DNA from: Rhodococcus sp. CH91
Lineage (GTDB): Bacteria > Actinomycetota > Actinomycetes > Mycobacteriales > Mycobacteriaceae
Assembly: GCF_022554085.1 (NCBI RefSeq)
Contig: NZ_JAKFYR010000016.1
Coordinates: 1-64,000, forward strand
DNA: 64,000 nt
Direction: 5' to 3'
Part shown: piece by piece, positions 46,850 through 56,677 of the stretch
Numbering within the stretch: the stretch's first letter is position 1
How the letters are laid out: every line of letters begins with the position of its first letter
Notes under the pieces: generated by a model
What the model saw: the letters and a program-made list of their open reading frames with translations, nothing else
Databases searched by the model: none
What the model was told of the DNA's origin: nothing
Position numbers and translations under genes: made by a program

Positions 46850-48220
46850 GTGAGCACATCCGTCGGAGTCGGGAACGACGGTTCCTCGGTCGTCGCGGGA
46901 GTACCACGACGCCGCATCGTCGTGGCCAGCATGGTCGGCACGTCCGTCGAGTTCTACGACTTCTACATCTATGCGACGGCCGCCGTATCGGTCTTCCCTC
47001 ACCTGTTCTTCCCTCAGGGCAACAGCACGACCGCGCTGCTCGCGTCGCTCGCGACCTTCGGTATCGCCTTCGTCGCCCGCCCGGTCGGATCCATCGTCTT
47101 CGGGCATTTCGGCGACCGGATCGGTCGCAAGGTCACACTCGTCGGCTCGCTCCTCACGATGGGTATCGCGACCTTCCTGATCGGCCTGTTGCCCACCTAT
47201 CACCAGGCCGGGCTCATCGCGCCGGCGCTGCTCGCCCTCATGCGCTTCTGTCAGGGCCTCGGCCTCGGTGGTGAATGGTCCGGGGCGGCGCTGCTCGCCA
47301 CCGAGACCGCCGAACCGGGCAAACGTGCCTGGGCAGCGATGTGGCCTCAGCTCGGCGCGCCGATCGGCTTCATCGGAGCCAACGGGTTGTTCCTGATCAT
47401 CACGTTGCTGCTCGGACATGACAACGGGGACCCCGACCTGTCCGGCGCGTTCCTCGAGTGGGGCTGGCGCATTCCGTTCCTGCTGAGCGCCGTCATGGTC
47501 ATCATCGGCCTGTACGTGCGGCTCAAGCTCGAGGAGACGCCGGTCTTCGCCAAGGCGGTCGCCGAGGGCAAGAAGGTCAAGACACCGCTCGCCGAAGTGT
47601 TCAAGACCAGCTGGCGGCAGCTGATCATCGGCACCTTCGTCATGCTCGCGACGTACACGCTCTTCTACCTCATGACCACCTGGGTGCTCAGTTTCGGTAC
47701 GGGCAAGACCCCGGCCGAGGGCGGCCACGGTGCCGGCTTCCAGTACTCCGATTTCCTCGTGCTGCAGCTCGTCGCGGTGTTGTTCTTCGCGGCCGCCGTG
47801 CCCCTGGCAGGGTGGCTCGCCGATCGTTACGGCCGCCGCGCGACCCTGCTGGTCGTCACCGGGGCGATCATGGTGTTCGGGCTGTGCTTCCAGTTCCTGC
47901 TGTCGAGCGACGGCATGAGCTCGGGCGAGATGCTGTTCTTCCTCGTGATCGGCATGCTCCTCATGGGTCTGACCTTCGGACCGCAGAGTGCGATCCTGCC
48001 CGAGCTCTTCCCGACCAATGTCCGATACACCGGATCCGGAATCTCGTACAACGTCTCGAGTATTCTCGGCGCCGCTGTCGCACCCTTCATCGCGACCTGG
48101 CTCGCAACGAGCTACGGCGTCGGCTGGGTGGGCATCTATCTGGTGATCGCCGCGGCGACGACCTTCGTGGCGTTGCTCGTCGTGAAGGAGACGCGCGACC
48201 GCTCTCTCGACGAGGTGTAG
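46850..48220 (+). CDS. MFS transporter, metabolite:H+ symporter (MHS) family
   Basis: A 456-residue transporter with 12 predicted helices. 'MVGTSVEFYDFYIYATAAV' and 'FGHFGDRIGRKVTLVGSLLTMGIATFLIGLLPTY' (MFS motif A) are MHS/ShiA-ProP hallmarks, with 'RFCQGLGLGGEWSGAALLATE'. GTG 46850 has GGAG 8-11 bases upstream. It probably imports a carboxylate, betaine or aromatic acid with protons. The substrate is not readable. With nhaA it replaces the gene that follows Rv3669 in M. tuberculosis (Rv3668c, a protease). Confidence 0.87.
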   Translation: MSTSVGVGNDGSSVVAGVPRRRIVVASMVGTSVEFYDFYIYATAAVSVFPHLFFPQGNSTTALLASLATFGIAFVARPVGSIVFGHFGDRIGRKVTLVGSLLTMGIATFLIGLLPTYHQAGLIAPALLALMRFCQGLGLGGEWSGAALLATETAEPGKRAWAAMWPQLGAPIGFIGANGLFLIITLLLGHDNGDPDLSGAFLEWGWRIPFLLSAVMVIIGLYVRLKLEETPVFAKAVAEGKKVKTPLAEVFKTSWRQLIIGTFVMLATYTLFYLMTTWVLSFGTGKTPAEGGHGAGFQYSDFLVLQLVAVLFFAAAVPLAGWLADRYGRRATLLVVTGAIMVFGLCFQFLLSSDGMSSGEMLFFLVIGMLLMGLTFGPQSAILPELFPTNVRYTGSGISYNVSSILGAAVAPFIATWLATSYGVGWVGIYLVIAAATTFVALLVVKETRDRSLDEV

Positions 48221-48233
48221 GCACCGCACACGA

Positions 48234-48275
48234 GCGAAGGCCCCCTTCCGGACCGGATCCGGAAGGGGCCTTCGC
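48234..48275. terminator. Bidirectional terminator between the MHS transporter and acs
   Basis: GCGAAGGCCCC (48234-48244) pairs with GGGGCCTTCGC (48265-48275), with an additional inner TCCGG/CCGGA pairing. It separates two convergent genes. Confidence 0.85.
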
Positions 48276-48283
48276 TGCTCGGT

Positions 48284-50215
<1,932 letters not shown>

Positions 50216-50415
50216 GATGCGGGGCCTCTCTCGGGGTCGTTCCGTTTGGGGTTCTTGTGAGCGTAATCATCTGTGACCCGCGCCGCACCGTTGCGGTGGC
50301 GGGCAGAGCTGTCACATTCGCCCATCGGTTGCTTTCGCGCGACGAACGGCATCCGCGGGGCGACCCGGGGAACCTCGCGCCCGTCCACCTGCGGCGCGCC
50401 GGTACCGTCGTCCCC

Positions 50416-51165
50416 GTGACCGACCCTCTTCAGCCTCTCGTCGACCTTCCGGGTGTGCGCGATTCCGCCGACCGCGCCCGCGACGCGCTCGCGGAGGTGC
50501 ACCGTCACCGGACGAACCGGCGTGGATGGGCGAACACCGCCGCGGAGGCATCGGTGCGTGCCGCGCGGGCATCGGCGTCGATCGACGGTGGTTCGACGGA
50601 GCTGCCGCAGCCGGGGGAGAGCGGAGACCCGATCCTGGCGGGAGCCCTTCGAGTGGCGCAGGCGCTCGACGGCGACGCGCTCGGCAACATGGTTGCGACC
50701 TGGCGTCGCGCACCGTTGCAGGCGCTCGCTCGTCTGCACCTGCTGGCCGCGGCCGATCTCGTCGAGGATGCCGAGGAGCTGGGCCGTCCGCGCGTGGAGC
50801 CCGGACTGGCGGAGCGTCTCGACATGCTGGCCCAGCTCGTCACCGGCGGAACGAGCGCGCCGGCGCCGGTCCTCGCGGCCGTCGTGCACGGCGAGCTGGC
50901 CGTCCTGAAGCCGTTCGGCGTCGGCGACGGTGTGGTGGCGCGGGCGGCCTCGCGTCTGGTGTGTGTCGCGTCGGGGCTCGACGTGCGCAATCTCGGCGTG
51001 CCCGAGGTCCACTGGATGCGACGGTTGCAGGCCTACCGTGACGGCCTCGCAGGATTCGAGGCCGGAACGGTGGACGGCGTCGGCGGCTGGCTGATCTTCT
51101 GCTGCGGGTCGCTCGAGGCCGGTGCCCGTGAGGCCACCTCGATCGCCGAGGCGTTCGCAGGCTGA
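50416..51165 (+). CDS. Degenerate Fic-fold protein (pseudo-Fic), Rv3662c-like
   Basis: A 249-residue protein. The segment 'AAVVHGELAVLKPFGVGDGVVARAASRLVCVASGL' aligns in pattern with the Fic core (HPFxxGNGRxxR). The catalytic His is replaced by Lys and GNGR by GDGV, so AMP-transfer activity is not expected. An earlier helix 'EASVRAARASASIDGG' resembles the Fic N-terminal 'ASSxIEG' element. GTG 50416 is chosen. The extra upstream frame has no similarity. It is co-oriented with the tad-like genes and convergent with the putative Ms1 RNA. Confidence 0.65.
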   Translation: MTDPLQPLVDLPGVRDSADRARDALAEVHRHRTNRRGWANTAAEASVRAARASASIDGGSTELPQPGESGDPILAGALRVAQALDGDALGNMVATWRRAPLQALARLHLLAAADLVEDAEELGRPRVEPGLAERLDMLAQLVTGGTSAPAPVLAAVVHGELAVLKPFGVGDGVVARAASRLVCVASGLDVRNLGVPEVHWMRRLQAYRDGLAGFEAGTVDGVGGWLIFCCGSLEAGAREATSIAEAFAG

Positions 51166-51202
51166 TCGCGTCCGCGGCCCGAGGGATGCACCCTCCACAC
51201 GT

Positions 51203-51508
51203 GAAAGCGGGTGGCATGTCGATCGGGATCGACTCCGCCACCCGCCGGCACGGGCGATCCGAGTTACCATGCGTGCGGAATGGGTTGTGATTCAACGGCC
51301 TCGGCGATGATCCGGATATCGCGGATTCGTCTCGCAACGGGTGCGGTACTCGTCTTCGAAAACCCGGAGTTCGCAGGCCCACAACACTTGCGCCCTTATA
51401 GTGGCATCGGCTTCGCGTGGGTACTCGGTGTCCGTGCCGGGAAGATCGGTCGGGAGATCGAACCTTCTCTTCCGGTTCGGTCTTGGCCTTCCGTTCTTCC
51501 GTAACTCC
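51203..51508 (-). ncRNA. ms1: Ms1-like (MTS2823-type) RNA-polymerase-binding small RNA
   Basis: The 425-base gap between the Rv3662c-like and Rv3661-like genes has no convincing protein. In mycobacteria the same gap encodes Ms1/MTS2823 (about 300 nt, same orientation as the HAD gene), which binds core RNA polymerase. On the minus strand here, GAGTTAC (51507-51501) can pair with GTAACTC (51267-51261), and nested GGAA/TTCC and AACGG/CCGTT pairings follow, giving a rod closed by its ends. A strong stem-loop with TTTC (51245-51203) terminates it, making ~300 nt. A weak TTGCCG-17-TAGAAA promoter lies at 51536-51510. The 5' end is approximate. Confidence 0.6.
51207..51245. terminator. Terminator of the Ms1-like RNA, shared with the convergent gene
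   Basis: GCGGGTGGC (51207-51215) pairs with GCCACCCGC (51237-51245), and GTCGATC (51218-51224) pairs with GATCGAC (51227-51233). On the minus strand TTTC follows the stem. It also lies 42 bases after the Fic-like gene's stop. Confidence 0.8.
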
Positions 51509-51590
51509 TTTCTACCCCGTCGGCGGGGCGTCGGCAAGACCCCGACCACCCTCTTTCGTCGTCGTCCGGCGCAATGAGCGGCTCTGGGTG

Positions 51591-52439
51591 TCAACGCATC
51601 CGGAAGTTCGTGTAGCGCCGAGCGGCACCGAGTACCAGCGCCGTGACGCCGAGTGTGGCCGCGAGTGTCACCAGTGCGCGCAGAGAAGGGCGCGCGCGTC
51701 GGCCCAGCGGTACGGGTCGGGCGAAAATCAGTACAGGCCAACCATTTTCGATGGCAGCTCGGCGTAGAGGGCGGTCCGGATTCACCACTCGGGGGAAACC
51801 GACCTCCCGGAGCATGGGTAGGTCGGTGGCCGAATCGGAATAAGCGTAGCTGAGGGAGAGGTCGTAACCGTATCGTTCGGCGAGTTCACGGATGGCGACC
51901 GCCTTGGCCTCTCCGAAACAGTAGAAATCGACTTCGCCGGCATATCGGCCGTCGACGATCCGCATCCTGCTCCCCGTGCTGTGCGCCGCCCCGAGTGCCC
52001 GCGCGATCGGCGTCACCACCTCCTGCCCGGACGCCGACACGATGACGACATCGTGACCGCGGGCCCGGTGATCTGCGATCAGATCCTTCGCCTCCGCGTA
52101 GACGAGTGGGGTCACCACGTCCTGCAGTGTCTTGTCCACGATCGACTTGATCTGCTCGACGTCCCATCCGTTGCACATGTGCGCGATGTGCTCGCGCATC
52201 CTGTCCACCCGTGCCTGATCGGCGGCCGACAGCAGATAGAGCAATTGGGCGTAGGTGCTCTGGAGAACCGCGCGGCGGCTGAGCAGGCCCTCTTCGAAGA
52301 ACGGGCGGGTGAACGCCAGCACGCTCGATTTCGCGATGACGGTCTTGTCGAGGTCGAAGAAGGCCGCGATCCGACCGGAGTCCGGAGCGCTCCCCGTCGA
52401 CGGGTTCGGTAGGGACGGGTTCGCCGACGCGTCTGTCAC
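51591..52439 (-). CDS. HAD-superfamily IB phosphatase (SerB2-like), membrane-tethered
   Basis: A 282-residue HAD phosphatase. Motif I is FFDLDKTVI (DxDxT), motif II 'VIVSASGQE', motif III Lys in 'CFGEAKAVAI', and motif IV 'YSDSATDLPML'. This fits the HAD-IB/PSPase-like subgroup found next to the tad-like genes in actinobacteria (Rv3661 position). A hydrophobic C-terminal helix ('LRALVTLAATLGVTALVLGA') probably anchors it. GTG 52439 has GGGGAG upstream. The substrate is unknown, and phosphoserine is not assured. Confidence 0.86.
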   Translation of the reverse strand: MTDASANPSLPNPSTGSAPDSGRIAAFFDLDKTVIAKSSVLAFTRPFFEEGLLSRRAVLQSTYAQLLYLLSAADQARVDRMREHIAHMCNGWDVEQIKSIVDKTLQDVVTPLVYAEAKDLIADHRARGHDVVIVSASGQEVVTPIARALGAAHSTGSRMRIVDGRYAGEVDFYCFGEAKAVAIRELAERYGYDLSLSYAYSDSATDLPMLREVGFPRVVNPDRPLRRAAIENGWPVLIFARPVPLGRRARPSLRALVTLAATLGVTALVLGAARRYTNFRMR

Positions 52440-52508
52440 GCTCCCCACAATAGGTCCGGACACACCGACGGGCGCCGGGTGATGTGCGCGGCACGCCGAT
52501 GTTTGAAG

Positions 52509-52538
52509 TTGCAAGCAACCGCGCCTAACGGTGTACTA
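52509..52538 (+). promoter_or_regulatory. Promoter of the 6C RNA
   Basis: TTGCAA (52509-52514), an 18-base spacer and TACTAT (52533-52538) make a sigma-A-type promoter. It predicts a start near 52545, just before the first 6C hairpin. Confidence 0.65.
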
Positions 52539-52544
52539 TCGCGA

Positions 52545-52640
52545 ATGCCCGGATCGACATCCGGGTTGTGTTCAGCCCGACCCCCCGGGGCTGAACGCAG
52601 ACGGCCCTCGCCTCCTCCCCCCTGGCGAGGGCTGTCGCTT
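52545..52640 (+). ncRNA. 6C RNA (B11-type)
   Basis: Two hairpins with loops of six consecutive C define the actinobacterial 6C motif, and both are here. TTCAGCCC/GGGCTGAA (52571-52578, 52588-52595) carries CCCCCC at 52581-52586. A 13-base stem (52600-52612, 52624-52636) carries CCCCCC at 52617-52622. A 5' hairpin CCCGGAT/ATCCGGG (52548-52565) precedes them. Its place between the Rv3661-like and ssd genes, and its orientation with ssd, match B11/6C of M. tuberculosis. The C-rich loops base-pair with G-rich ribosome sites of target mRNAs in known cases. Confidence 0.92.
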
Positions 52641-52797
52641 TGTCGGAGGGCCTTCTTTCCACCTCTCGCACCCTTTCCGCGCACCGGATCCTCGCGTTGC
52701 AGCGAGTTGTCCACAGGGATGCGATTCATCCACAGAACGGGCTCCCCACGCCGTTGCCGCGGGCCGGCCGGACTCCGGGCACGGCAGCCTGGCGGGC

Positions 52798-53868
52798 ATG
52801 AACGACATCCTCGGACTGATCGGCGACCCCACACTGGTCGCCGACCTGCGCCGCGTGGTCGCAGCAGCCGACCGCACGTTGCACGAGATGCCCGTGCCGG
52901 TGCCGCGCCGGGCGTGGACCGACGCGGCGATCGTCGTCCTCGATGCGGCCGCGGCAGCAGCATGCACGGGTGGTCATCCGCGCCGGCCCGGCGTGATCCT
53001 CGTGTGTACCGGGACGGCCGGCCTGCCGGAATGGCAGGCCGCCGCGGGTGTGGGCGCCGAGCACGTTCTCGCGCTTCCCTCGGAGGAGGTGGAGCTGCTC
53101 GCGATCGTCGCAGCCGCAGGTGAACCGGCCACCGGCACCGGCACCGTTCTCACGGTCGTCGGTGGGTGCGGTGGGGCGGGTGCCTCGACGTTCGCTGCGG
53201 CGCTCGCCTGGGCAGCAGGACACGACGAGCGACGCGAGACCCTGCTCCTCGACGCCGATCCGTTCGGTGGCGGACTCGACGTCCTGACCGGGCTCGAGGA
53301 GCGCCCCGGTGTGCGATGGTCCGGTCTCACCGTCGACGGCGGACGCGTCTCGGCACGTGCCCTGCGCGACGCCGTGCCCGCCTGGGCACCCGGCGTGGGC
53401 GTCCTGTCCACCGATCGGGAGCACACCGGTCGACTCGCACCGGCGGCGGTCGAAGCCGTGGTCGAGGCAGTGCGGGGAGTAGGGACGACGGTCGTCTGCG
53501 ATGTGGGACGCAGTTTCGATCCGGTCGCCGAAGCGGTCGTCGCACTGTCCGATCTCACCGTCGTGGTCGTACCGGCCCGGATCGGATCGGTGCTCTCTGC
53601 CGCGCGCATCGCCCGCAGACTCTCCGCCGGAGGGGAACCGGCGGGGCTCGTCGTCCGTGGGCCCGCACCCGGTGGGCTGCGTGCCACCGATGTGGCCGAC
53701 GCCGTCGGTCTCGAGGTGCTCTCGTCGATGCGGCCCGAACCCGGTCTGACCGAGATGCTCGAACGCGGCGGCCTGCGCCTGCGGACCCGATCACCCTTGC
53801 TCGGTGCGGCCCACGACGTGTTGGCGTCGGCCGGACCGGATCGGACCGGTCCGAGGTGGGCGGCATGA
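52798..53868 (+). CDS. ssd: Septum-site-determining protein Ssd / CpaE-like ATPase
   Basis: A 356-residue protein of the 'helicase/secretion neighbourhood CpaE-like' type. Residues ~1-110 are a receiver-like domain ('VADLRRVVAAADRTLHEMPVP'). The MinD/ParA-like part has a deviant P-loop 'GGCGGAGASTFAAALAWAAG' and 'LLLDADPFGGGLDVL'. The usual GKT lysine is missing (GAST), so ATP hydrolysis is doubtful. Its M. tuberculosis homologue affects septation. It heads the tad-like operon, and its stop overlaps tadA by four bases (ATGA). Confidence 0.9.
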   Translation: MNDILGLIGDPTLVADLRRVVAAADRTLHEMPVPVPRRAWTDAAIVVLDAAAAAACTGGHPRRPGVILVCTGTAGLPEWQAAAGVGAEHVLALPSEEVELLAIVAAAGEPATGTGTVLTVVGGCGGAGASTFAAALAWAAGHDERRETLLLDADPFGGGLDVLTGLEERPGVRWSGLTVDGGRVSARALRDAVPAWAPGVGVLSTDREHTGRLAPAAVEAVVEAVRGVGTTVVCDVGRSFDPVAEAVVALSDLTVVVVPARIGSVLSAARIARRLSAGGEPAGLVVRGPAPGGLRATDVADAVGLEVLSSMRPEPGLTEMLERGGLRLRTRSPLLGAAHDVLASAGPDRTGPRWAA

Positions 53869-55037
53869 CCGGCATCCTCGGCGGCGATCTTCTCGACAGA
53901 GTGCGCGACCGACTGGCCGACGAGACCGGAGAGCTCACTCCGGCCCGCGTCGCCGCCGCCCTGCGTGCGGAATCGGGCGGAGTGCTGGGCGATTCCGATC
54001 TCCTCGCAGCACTGCGGCATCTGCAGACCGAACTGACCGGTGCGGGCCCACTCGAAGCTCTCCTGGCCGACCCGGCGGTCACCGATGTGCTCGTCACCGC
54101 ACCCGACCGGGTCTGGGTGGACCGGGGCAGCGGTCTGCAGCTGACGGGCGTGACCTTCCCGGACGAGGCCGCGGTCCGCCGTCTCGCACAGCGACTGGCA
54201 CTGTTCGCCGGTCGCAGGCTCGACGACGCCCAGATGTGGGTGGACGGCAGGCTGCCCGGACACGGCGAGTTCGGGGTGAGGCTGCACGCGGTGCTCTCAC
54301 CCGTCGCGCAAGGAGGGACGTGCCTGTCCCTGCGGGTACTGCGGCCGGCCTCCCAAGGCCTCGACGCGCTGCGTGAGCGAGGAGCAGTCGGGGAGGAGGC
54401 CTACCGCCTGTTGTTGCGTATCGTCCGCGCACGTCTGGCCTTCCTGGTCGTCGGCGGGACGGGCGCCGGGAAGACCACTCTTCTCGCGGCACTGCTGGGC
54501 GTGGTCGACGGCACCGAGCGCATCGTCTGTGTCGAGGACGCGGCCGAACTGGTCCCCGCCCACCCCCACGTCGTCCGCTTGGTGGCCCGGGCACCCAACG
54601 TCGAGGGCGTCGGCGAAGTCACCGTCCGCGACCTCGTGCGGCAGGCACTGCGGATGCGGCCCGACCGCATCGTCATCGGCGAGGTCCGTGGAGCCGAGGT
54701 CGTGGATCTTCTGACCGCGTTGAACACCGGTCACGACGGCGGCGCCGGAACGGTGCACGCCAATTCGCCCGACGAGGTACCCGCGCGACTCGAAGCCCTC
54801 GCGGCCCTCGGTGGCCTCGATCGCGCCGCACTGCACAGTCAACTCGTCGCAGCGGTCCAAGTGGTCCTGCACGTGCACCGCGGTACCGACGGCGTTCGGC
54901 GCCTCGTGGAAATCGGTGTGGTCGAACGAGATCCCGTTGCGGGAGTGATCGTGACACCGGCGTGGACCCACGTCCGCGGGCGGGAACCCGGCATGGACAT
55001 TCTCGAACGCGTGCTGCACCGGCGGGATGCCCGGTGA
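53865..55037 (+). CDS. tadA: TadA/CpaF-type secretion ATPase
   Basis: A 390-residue type II/IV secretion ATPase. Walker A 'VVGGTGAGKTTLLAAL', Asp box 'IVCVEDAAEL', Walker B 'RPDRIVIGEVRGAEVVDLLTALNTGHDGGAGTVHANS' (with the His box) are all intact. It should power assembly of a Flp-like pilus or secretion of the small TadE-like proteins encoded downstream. GTGA/ATGA overlaps tie it to ssd and tadB. It corresponds to Rv3659c. Confidence 0.93.
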   Translation: MTGILGGDLLDRVRDRLADETGELTPARVAAALRAESGGVLGDSDLLAALRHLQTELTGAGPLEALLADPAVTDVLVTAPDRVWVDRGSGLQLTGVTFPDEAAVRRLAQRLALFAGRRLDDAQMWVDGRLPGHGEFGVRLHAVLSPVAQGGTCLSLRVLRPASQGLDALRERGAVGEEAYRLLLRIVRARLAFLVVGGTGAGKTTLLAALLGVVDGTERIVCVEDAAELVPAHPHVVRLVARAPNVEGVGEVTVRDLVRQALRMRPDRIVIGEVRGAEVVDLLTALNTGHDGGAGTVHANSPDEVPARLEALAALGGLDRAALHSQLVAAVQVVLHVHRGTDGVRRLVEIGVVERDPVAGVIVTPAWTHVRGREPGMDILERVLHRRDAR

Positions 55038-55837
55038 GCGCGACGGTCCTCTGCCTGGCGACGGCATTGTTCGTATTCCCTGCCTCCTCCGCGCGCCACC
55101 GGCTGCGGCGGGGGATGCCCGCCACGGGACGCCGCCCGGCGCCGCGCCTTCTCGTCGGTGGGGCGGTGATCGCGGCGGCCGTCCCCTTCGTGATGTGGGC
55201 AGGAGCGACACCTGCTCTCGCGGCTGCAACGGTCACGGCGACGATGATGTGGCGCCGCCGTTCCCGGCAGCGTGCCGCGGAACGCGAAGGCCATCGCCGC
55301 ATGCTGTTGTCCGGGCTCGACACTGTGATCGCCGACCTGAGGGTCGGGACGCATTCCGCGGACGCATGCGACACGGCTGCCCGTGAGACGACCGGTCCTG
55401 TTGCCGCAGCCTTCCGGGTCGCTGCGGCGCGAGCGCGGCTGGGCGGTTCGGCTGCCCACGGATTGCGTTCGGCTGCGGAGCTTCCGGAGTCGGGCGGGGT
55501 CGCCGACAGTCTGAACCGGGTCGCCGACGCGTGGTCGGTATCCGATCGTCACGGTCTCGCTCTCGCCGAACTGCTGGGTGCAGCCCGGGTCGATCTGGCC
55601 GCTCGGCTGCGGATCCGGGCTCGGACGGAGGCCGGACTCGCCGGCGCTCGCGCCACCGCGTCCGTACTGGCGGGGTTACCTGCTCTCGGTGTGGGCCTCG
55701 GGCAACTCATGGGGGCGGCTCCCCTCGGGATCCTCCTCGCCGGCGGTCTCGGTGGCGCGATGCTCGTCGCCGGAACGACACTCGTCTGCGCAGGTCTGTT
55801 GTGGACCGACCGCATCGCGGCCCGGGTGGGAACATGA
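55034..55837 (+). CDS. tadB: TadB-like inner-membrane platform protein
   Basis: A 267-residue T2SSF-domain protein. Hydrophobic N-terminal helices ('VLCLATALFVFPASS', 'LLVGGAVIAAAVPFVMWAG') precede a cytoplasmic helical part ('LLSGLDTVIADLRVGTHSADACDTAARET') and C-terminal helices ('SVLAGLPALGVGLGQLMG', 'LLAGGLGGAMLVAGTTLVCAGLLW'). GTG 55034 overlaps the tadA stop and ATGA links it to tadC. It is expected to form the platform of the tad-like machine with TadC. Confidence 0.85.
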   Translation: MSATVLCLATALFVFPASSARHRLRRGMPATGRRPAPRLLVGGAVIAAAVPFVMWAGATPALAAATVTATMMWRRRSRQRAAEREGHRRMLLSGLDTVIADLRVGTHSADACDTAARETTGPVAAAFRVAAARARLGGSAAHGLRSAAELPESGGVADSLNRVADAWSVSDRHGLALAELLGAARVDLAARLRIRARTEAGLAGARATASVLAGLPALGVGLGQLMGAAPLGILLAGGLGGAMLVAGTTLVCAGLLWTDRIAARVGT

Positions 55838-56412
55838 GCGTGGCCTGGGCTGCGTTGCTGGGCGCCGCATCGCTGGTCGCCGTACCACTACCGCGGTGCG
55901 CGACACGGCTGGTCTCCGGGAGCGCCGAAGCGGACGGACGGCGGAGCGCGTCCGGATCTCCCATCGATCCGCACGCGATGCCCGCTGCCTTCGACCTCTT
56001 CGCTGCGTGTCTGCGGGCAGGGATGCCTGCGGCGACCGCCGCGCGGGTCGTGGCGGAGTCGGCTCCCCCCGATCTGGCCGCAGCGCTGCGTCGAGGTGCA
56101 GACCGCATGCAGTTGGGTGCCGATCCGGCCGACGCCTGGGCCGGCTCGGCAACCACCGATGCACTCGACGACTTCGCCCGTGCTGCCCGTCGATCCGCGA
56201 AATCCGGTGCTCCGCTGTCGGACACCGTGGCCGAACTCGCCACCCGCCGACGGGCCGAGACCGAGGACCGCGTGGCCGCCGAGATCGACCGCGCAGGCGT
56301 GCTGGTGAGCGGCCCGCTCGGATTGTGTTTTCTGCCCGCGTTCATCTGTCTGGGCATCGTGCCGGTCGTCGTCGGCCTGGCGCGTGACGTGCTGGGCGAA
56401 GGGCTGATGTGA
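55834..56412 (+). CDS. tadC: TadC-like inner-membrane platform protein
   Basis: A 192-residue T2SSF protein. 'DLFAACLRAGMPAATAARVVAE' and 'ARRSAKSGAPLSDTVAELATRRRAETEDRVAAEIDRAGVLVSGPLGLCFLPAFICLGIVPVV' are typical of TadB/TadC proteins, with terminal transmembrane helices. It is short for the family but similar to mycobacterial Rv3657c. It overlaps tadB by four bases. The gap to the pilin-like gene is 46 bases and contains GGGAGG. Confidence 0.83.
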   Translation: MSVAWAALLGAASLVAVPLPRCATRLVSGSAEADGRRSASGSPIDPHAMPAAFDLFAACLRAGMPAATAARVVAESAPPDLAAALRRGADRMQLGADPADAWAGSATTDALDDFARAARRSAKSGAPLSDTVAELATRRRAETEDRVAAEIDRAGVLVSGPLGLCFLPAFICLGIVPVVVGLARDVLGEGLM

Positions 56413-56458
56413 GCGTCGGCGCGGACCGTCCGCGCCGTATCGATGGGAGGTAGGGAAG

Positions 56459-56677
56459 ATGACGGAACACGAAGTGGCTGTCGAGGACGTGCGTGGACTG
56501 CGCGGTCGCCTCCTCGGTCTCGTGGTGCAGGAGGACGGCATGTCGACGGCGGAATACGCCATCGGAACGATCGCCGCGGCGGCGTTCGGCGCCGTGCTCT
56601 ACACGGTCGTCACAGGTGACTCGATCGTTTCGGCGTTGACCGGCATCGTCGAGCGTGCACTCCAGACGTCGGTGTGA
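56459..56677 (+). CDS. DUF4244 / Flp-pilin-like small protein
   Basis: A 72-residue protein with a polar N-terminus and the pilin-like core 'EDGMSTAEYAIGTIAAAAFGAVLYTVVTG'. The Glu-Tyr pair (AEY) followed by a hydrophobic helix resembles Flp/TadE pilins, and a prepilin peptidase would cut after the Gly of EDG. It matches DUF4244 (Rv3656c position). The ATG has GGGAGG upstream. It overlaps the next gene by four bases. No prepilin peptidase gene is seen in this window. Confidence 0.85.
   Translation: MTEHEVAVEDVRGLRGRLLGLVVQEDGMSTAEYAIGTIAAAAFGAVLYTVVTGDSIVSALTGIVERALQTSV

Noticed and set aside
50216-50300. A Crp site upstream of acs
   Set aside because: Two TGTGA half-sites occur, but both point the same way (TGTGAGCGTAATCATC has only a poor second half), so the dyad is not met.
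51589-51594. A perfect TTGACA on the minus strand at the HAD gene stop, as a -35 for the Ms1 RNA
   Set aside because: No -10 hexamer at 16-18 bases spacing. The next region (CGCCGG) is unlike any -10. The TGA belongs to the HAD stop codon.
51292-51741. A 149-codon minus-strand frame across the Ms1 candidate
   Set aside because: Arg-rich, no domain, overlaps the end of the HAD gene in another frame, and lies where an RNA with its own terminator is better supported.
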